From: Sistotremastrum niveocremeum HHB9708
Taxonomy: Eukaryota; Basidiomycota; Agaricomycetes; Sistotremastrales; Sistotremastraceae
Reading direction: 5' to 3'
NCBI GenBank assembly: GCA_001630475.1
Contig: KV419403.1
Span: 536,009-600,008 of the forward strand
DNA length: 64,000 nt
This document shows, in pieces, positions 59,692-64,000 of this stretch. The position numbers and the translations under genes were made by a program. Numbering within the stretch: position 1 is the stretch's first letter; every line of letters starts with the position of its first letter. The notes below the pieces were generated by a model. The model had not been told where the DNA came from. It did no database searches and saw only the letters and a program-made list of their open reading frames with translations.

Positions 59692-62380
59692 ATGCTCGAC
59701 ATCGATGACGACCACGAGACACCAGCCCCCGCCTCTTTCTCGTATATGCGAATCACTTCACCACCGACGCCTGAGCCGTCGCCATCGCCGCAGCTTTTCT
59801 TGAACATCCCAGCTGGACATCCTACGTCCTATTCATCGTCTGACACACTCCTCGCTATGTTCGCTGGACTTGATACGACGTCCAGAGGACAATTTCTGTC
59901 CTCGTTACTGCCATTGTTGACAGCGTCCGAACTGTCGCTGCTGTCTGCGGAACTTGCACCTCGTTTAAAACGAGATTTTCTCACTGAGCTTCCCACCGAG
60001 ATTGCCCTCCACATTCTCTCATTCGTCGATGATCCAAGGACGCTGGCGCGTGCGAGCGAGGTTAGCAGGTCCTGGAGGGTCCTGCTGACCGACGAGCAGG
60101 TGTGGAAGAGAGAGTGCGAGAAATACGCCTTTGCGAGTTGGCTGCTCAGCGACAAGGAGGCTACTGTGGCCGATCGCCCAGGGGGATCAAGCTCCCATTC
60201 GAGTAGACCGTCATTCTCTTACCGAGAACATTTGAAGGAGAGCTGGTTGACGGAGCAAAGTTGGCGGCGAGGAGGTCACATCAGTCGCACATATCAGTCC
60301 CCAGGTCTGTTCTCATCCTATTTCATTTGATCTGAACTAATGAAACCTATTTCTATCGATTTTTATTACCAATTCTCAAAATCACTAGATGGAGGCATTG
60401 TGACTTCTGTAGCGATGGATTCCGAATGGATCGTGGTCGCTCTGGCCAATTCCCGCATACATGTCTTCTGTGCTGACACTGGTGTTCTCACTCGTACTCT
60501 CGTTGGACATGAATCCGGAGTCTGGGCGGTCAACCTCGTTTCAAGAGGTGGCTATATGCGCTTCCCGAAATCACAGCCACAATCACCATCACACTCTCGA
60601 TCGACCTCAGAACCTCGTGTGTCATCTGCAATCCCGGGATCGACAGCCGAAGGGACCGAACCGCGCATGATCGGGCTGCGCGTCGTTCATCCTCCTGCAT
60701 CTGCGGGGGAAAATATCCCCACGACTTTGAGGGCTTCGCTTGGACTTACGGGGCTCTTGCAGAGAGACGTCAGGGGCGTTTTCGAGCAAAAATCAGATCG
60801 GAAACCTAAGCCTAGTGATCCTCGATGTGCCAGTCAAGGCTGGGGCCAGGGCGGGTCAATCGTTGTCAGCGGTGGATGTGACAAGGTTCTCCGAGTGTGG
60901 GATCTGAAATCTGGGTATGTGTCCCTATCAGCGAGTCTGGATATATACTGATATGGAGTCAGATACTGTCTTTACATCTTACATGGACATCGATCAACTG
61001 TTCGCTGTGTGAAGGTTCTTCATAATCGGCCTATTGCAGTCTCTGGTTCGAGAGATACTACGCTGCGCGTGTGGGATGTGATGCGTGGGAAATTATTGCG
61101 AACATTGACCGGGCACGAAGACAGCGTTAGATGTTTGGACGTCTGTGATGATCAGGTTGTCAGCGGAAGCTACGATTGCACGTGCCGAGTAAGCTCCTCG
61201 CTGACCCAATTGCATAACAACACTGACCTCCGATCTAGTTATGGGATGTCGATACCGGAGAATGTTTGAGGGTATTCAAGGGGCACAGTCACCAGATCTA
61301 TTCGGTCTCGTTTGACGGGGTACGGATTGCATCTGGTGGGCTCGATACCTTCATATATGTGTGGTCTGCTGCTACCGGGTACGACCCTGGATCTCGTTCA
61401 TAATTCGCCAGCCTTAATAACCTTTTATCAGACAATGTGAAGCTCGGCTCAGCGGTCATACCGCGCTCGTCTGCCAAGTCCAGTTCACGGGCAACAGTCT
61501 TGCAAGCGGCGGCGCTGATGGCCGAATACTCTCCTTTTTACTTCCTCCCTCAACCCCACCTACCAAATCCATATTCGCTGCCCTTACCCCATCTACATCC
61601 TCAACCACAACTCCACCTTCCCCGATTATTCTTCCAAATCCAGACCCGGACTTGAAACATCCCGCATTCGAGGTGCTTGGCGTCTGTGCAGCTCACGAAT
61701 CGAGTGTCACAAGTCTTCAGCTCGAGGATGGATTCCCGTTCGTTATCTCTGGAGGTAACGACGGCCGCGTACGAATCTTCGAAAGATACCTATCGCCCCA
61801 GAGTTCAGGCGCCGACTATTCGGCGTCGGGATCGTCTCAGCCTTCTCGTCGTCAACAGTTCCGCTTTCCTCCCAATCAGCCCCAATCATTCGCAACACCT
61901 GGACCTGGCGGGTCTCGTTACGGAACGGGCGTCTTGGTGCGCGATCTTGGTGAGAAGTGTGAAGCTGTCTGGAAGATTCTCTTTGGGAGGAACGGACGGA
62001 CGTTGGTCGTATTCTGCAAGCGGCAGGGGAGAACTGTGATGGAGATCTGGCGATTCGGTCCCGGTCCAAATGATCACACTTCTGATCCCAAACCTGCGTT
62101 TAGGCCCAAGAAGGCCATGAAGCGACGATCAGTATCTTTGAAGGAGGCTACACAAATGGAGTCGGAGAAGCCTGGGTCGTCAGTGATGCCGCTACCGCCT
62201 CATATTCCGACCGCGGATGCAGATGTCGATATGGACGTTGACCACGATGAAGGGGCGGAGGGCGTAGGAAACATCGCTATTGAGTTGGAACATCCTCGCA
62301 CAGATCCTGCACCCGTGGATCCAGATTTGGATTCAGAAGATGAAGAAGCTGATGAGATCGTCATCCACGATCTTCAGTGA
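59692..62380 (+). CDS. CDC4: CDC4-like F-box/WD40 ubiquitin-ligase subunit
   Basis: Five exons: 59692-60304, 60389-60914, 60963-61188, 61239-61378, 61432-62380; sum 2454 nt (817 aa). The F-box starts at DFLTELPTEIALHILSFVDD, after an N-terminal helical dimerisation-type segment (FLSSLLPLLTASELSLLSAE). WD40 repeats follow: GHESGVWAVNL, SGGCDKVLRVWDLKSG, GHRSTVRCVKV with SGSRDTTLRVWDV, GHEDSVRCLDV, SGSYDCTCRLWDV, GHSHQIYSVSF, GHTALVCQVQF and AHESSVTSLQL. Two long inserts interrupt the propeller (Ser/Pro-rich, near residues 285-360 and 590-630). The protein recognises phosphodegrons for SCF ubiquitylation and controls G1-S exit; nuclear. The acidic tail ends IVIHDLQ. An overlapping upstream ORF may limit translation. 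Confidence 0.92.
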
Positions 62381-62889
62381 AGTTCCCTCTTCACCCTCTT
62401 CACCTACTTTATTCGCCCATTCGACATTTATCTTAGATCATCACTTATGGATTTCGGGCACGCTCCTTTCGTTCATTTTCTTGGTCTGTTATTTTGCTAT
62501 CCTCGCGTTCTTTGCTGTCTACATCCCCTTCATTCTTACATCGGACTGTACAATCCAAACAAACCTGCATCGTTATCATCCCGGGACACCATTATCGTAT
62601 CATTCTGTTGTATTTTTTACGTGGTAGATGTTAGTTCCATTTGGGCCTTCATACTACAATCATAGTTTGAGCGAATGATTCTTCACCGGTTTTGTACAGT
62701 ACAGCCGTAGTCGGATTCAGTGACTATTAAATATCTGCGGATTCCGAGGCGCTGCAGTTGCCCAGCGCTAGCAGAGGATTACATAACGAAAGCTCTGTTC
62801 ACAGCTTCGGTGAGTCATTCACGTGGAAACTGACAATTATAAGTCTGCATGGCATGATCATTCCCCTTGAGGCATCTTCGCATTCCACA
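62381..62889. other. Intergenic region
   Basis: 3' flank of CDC4 and promoter of the DUF4291 gene. T-rich; no gene. Confidence 0.5.
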
Positions 62890-63555
62890 ATGGAGACGGA
62901 AGGACCTACAACCCCATACCGTCAAATCCGTGCCTTGTACGACGAAGAAACCATCACAGTGTACCAAGCCTATTCTGCATCTATCGCCATTCCCTCTGTC
63001 AGGGAACAGCGGCTCAATGCATCCTCAGATTTTCTTCTGGGACGAATGACATGGATAAAACCCAGTTGGCGTTGGATGATGTACGTCGGTCAAGTTAGCA
63101 AAGGTGAACTTGAAAGCGACTTATTTTCTGGAAAAAGGTACCGATCAGGCTACTCAACCAAAGACGATCGGCAAGCGCACATCTTAGCCCTGAAGATGAA
63201 ACACGAGAATTTTGAGCGTTTACTCTCCCAAGCTGTCCTCACTCATGGCGCCCTAACCGAAGAGGAGAAAGCCATGCCAGTAAGGGTACAGTGGGATCCT
63301 GAGCGCAATCCCGCCCTGGTGGTGCTGCCTTACCGCAGTATTCAAATTGGAATTTCAAGGATTTTAAGTCAAACTTGGGTTGAGGAGTGGATAGAAAGTA
63401 TCGAAGACGTCACAGCACGAGCACTCGAATTAAAAAAGACGCTGGAAGAGGAACCGGACGTCACGGTGGACGTATTAGTGAGCCGGGGATTGATGCCTCT
63501 TGAGAGAGCGTATGGATTACCAGAGGCTTTGATGAAGAAGCTTGGGATGGAATGA
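62890..63555 (+). CDS. DUF4291 family protein
   Basis: A single exon of 221 aa. The start METEGPTTPYRQIRALYDEE is chosen because family members begin close to the YRQIRA block; an in-frame ATG lies 36 nt upstream (62854). Conserved blocks are YRQIRALYDEETITVYQAYS, RMTWIKPSWRWMMYVG and QVQWDPERNP-type (here VRVQWDPERNP), all hallmarks of DUF4291. The family is widespread in bacteria and fungi and has no established biochemical role. No signal peptide or membrane segment is seen. The lack of introns in an intron-rich region and the mainly bacterial distribution of the family fit an old horizontal acquisition, but this is inference. Confidence 0.85.
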   Translation: METEGPTTPYRQIRALYDEETITVYQAYSASIAIPSVREQRLNASSDFLLGRMTWIKPSWRWMMYVGQVSKGELESDLFSGKRYRSGYSTKDDRQAHILALKMKHENFERLLSQAVLTHGALTEEEKAMPVRVQWDPERNPALVVLPYRSIQIGISRILSQTWVEEWIESIEDVTARALELKKTLEEEPDVTVDVLVSRGLMPLERAYGLPEALMKKLGME

Positions 63556-64000
63556 GCATGGAAGTCTCTTATTCAATCGACTACTGCGGTCTATATCGCG
63601 AATGTTAGTGTGTTGAGTGATCACTGTTTGTTGAAGGATGATAATCCATTCATTATCCAAGGATAGAGAAATTGAACCTTGGTTTCCGCCATTATCTTCC
63701 TCGGCAATATAGCCCAAGACGAGCTGAGATGAGCTCTTTGCGCTGGTGCAGAAAACTCGAACAGGTGTAGTATTCAGTATAAGTAACATAGTTTGTATTT
63801 GACTAAGAGTATCACGGCTAAATGTAGCTTTGAAAGGTAGATTGACTGGCTACTCTTTTCCGAGCCTCATCGTATGGCGCGGAGTCGCGGACAACTAAAA
63901 ATCAGATCTACAGAGCTTCCTCCGCCTATCAGGCCTGCTTCAGGCAGGAGAGCGTAGAAGGATGGGAGGAGAGGTGGTGACAACTTGTCAACACCTCCGG
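63556..64000. other. Unassigned window end
   Basis: 3' flank of the DUF4291 gene. Only a short minus frame (63789-63517) overlapping it; no gene supported. Confidence 0.5.

Noticed and set aside
61437-61655. Apparent frame change inside the last CDC4 exon.
   Set aside because: Reading on from SLASGGADGRIL in the spliced frame continues without a stop through FLLPPSTPP into KHPAFEVLG; the other frame was a shadow.

Overview
The window is nuclear DNA from a filamentous basidiomycete, most likely an Agaricomycete. Genes are dense and intron-rich, with GT-AG introns mostly of 47-65 nt, and both strands are used equally. Several gene families typical of mushroom-forming fungi are expanded: NB-ARC/TPR NLR-like proteins, MYND-finger proteins, lineage-specific F-box proteins and F-box/LRR-like proteins. 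There are no operons, no rRNA genes, no clear tRNA and no recognisable intact transposon.

Layout. 0-13 kb: the 3' part of an NLR-like NB-ARC/TPR gene; an acyl-CoA synthetase/4-coumarate-CoA-ligase-like gene ending in a peroxisomal AKL tail; TPR-DnaJ gene 1, which is internally duplicated; and a tandem pair of MYND genes, one broken by a stop codon. 13.5-23.2 kb: a conserved housekeeping block with an FAD-dependent oxidoreductase, trimethylguanosine synthase (TGS1), an RCC2/TD-60-like protein carrying a C-terminal PHD finger, and squalene synthase (ERG9). 23.6-30.6 kb: three head-to-tail copies (A, B, C) of one F-box family. They are separated by segments that resemble the ERG9 promoter. 30.8-32.9 kb: TPR-DnaJ gene 2 (DNAJC7 type). 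33-38 kb: mostly unassigned. 38.2-40.6 kb: cytidine deaminase and a HUA1-like zinc protein. 42.6-47.9 kb: a third MYND protein, a small heat-shock protein with a heat-shock element and TATA box, an orphan nuclear-type protein and a 5'-truncated HUA1-like copy. 50.3-54.3 kb: TPR-DnaJ genes 3 and 4; gene 4 is fused to a HUA1-type C-terminus. 55.1-63.6 kb: an F-box/LRR-like gene, a fourth inverted F-box family member (D), the CDC4-like F-box/WD40 ubiquitin-ligase subunit and a DUF4291 protein.

How the genes relate. The clearest theme is protein quality control and turnover: four TPR-DnaJ co-chaperones, an Hsp20, three HUA1-type zinc tails and six F-box proteins lie within 64 kb. The most notable single object is the TPR-J-proline-rich-CxxCxGxG fusion at 52.4-54.3 kb. 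Its final 85-nt exon has the same length and splice phase as the last exons of the two other HUA1-like genes. The F-box triplet also appears to have duplicated with the flanking ERG9 promoter, so copies A and B may have inherited ERG9-type control.

The spliced gene models were checked by summing exon lengths to a multiple of three. Three genes (TPR-DnaJ 1 and 3, F-box A) fail by exactly one base, and one MYND gene has a single in-frame stop. All four belong to duplicated families, while the single-copy genes are intact. These breaks are either early pseudogenes or base-level assembly errors. All functions are inferred from motifs and remembered family knowledge; no database search was possible.
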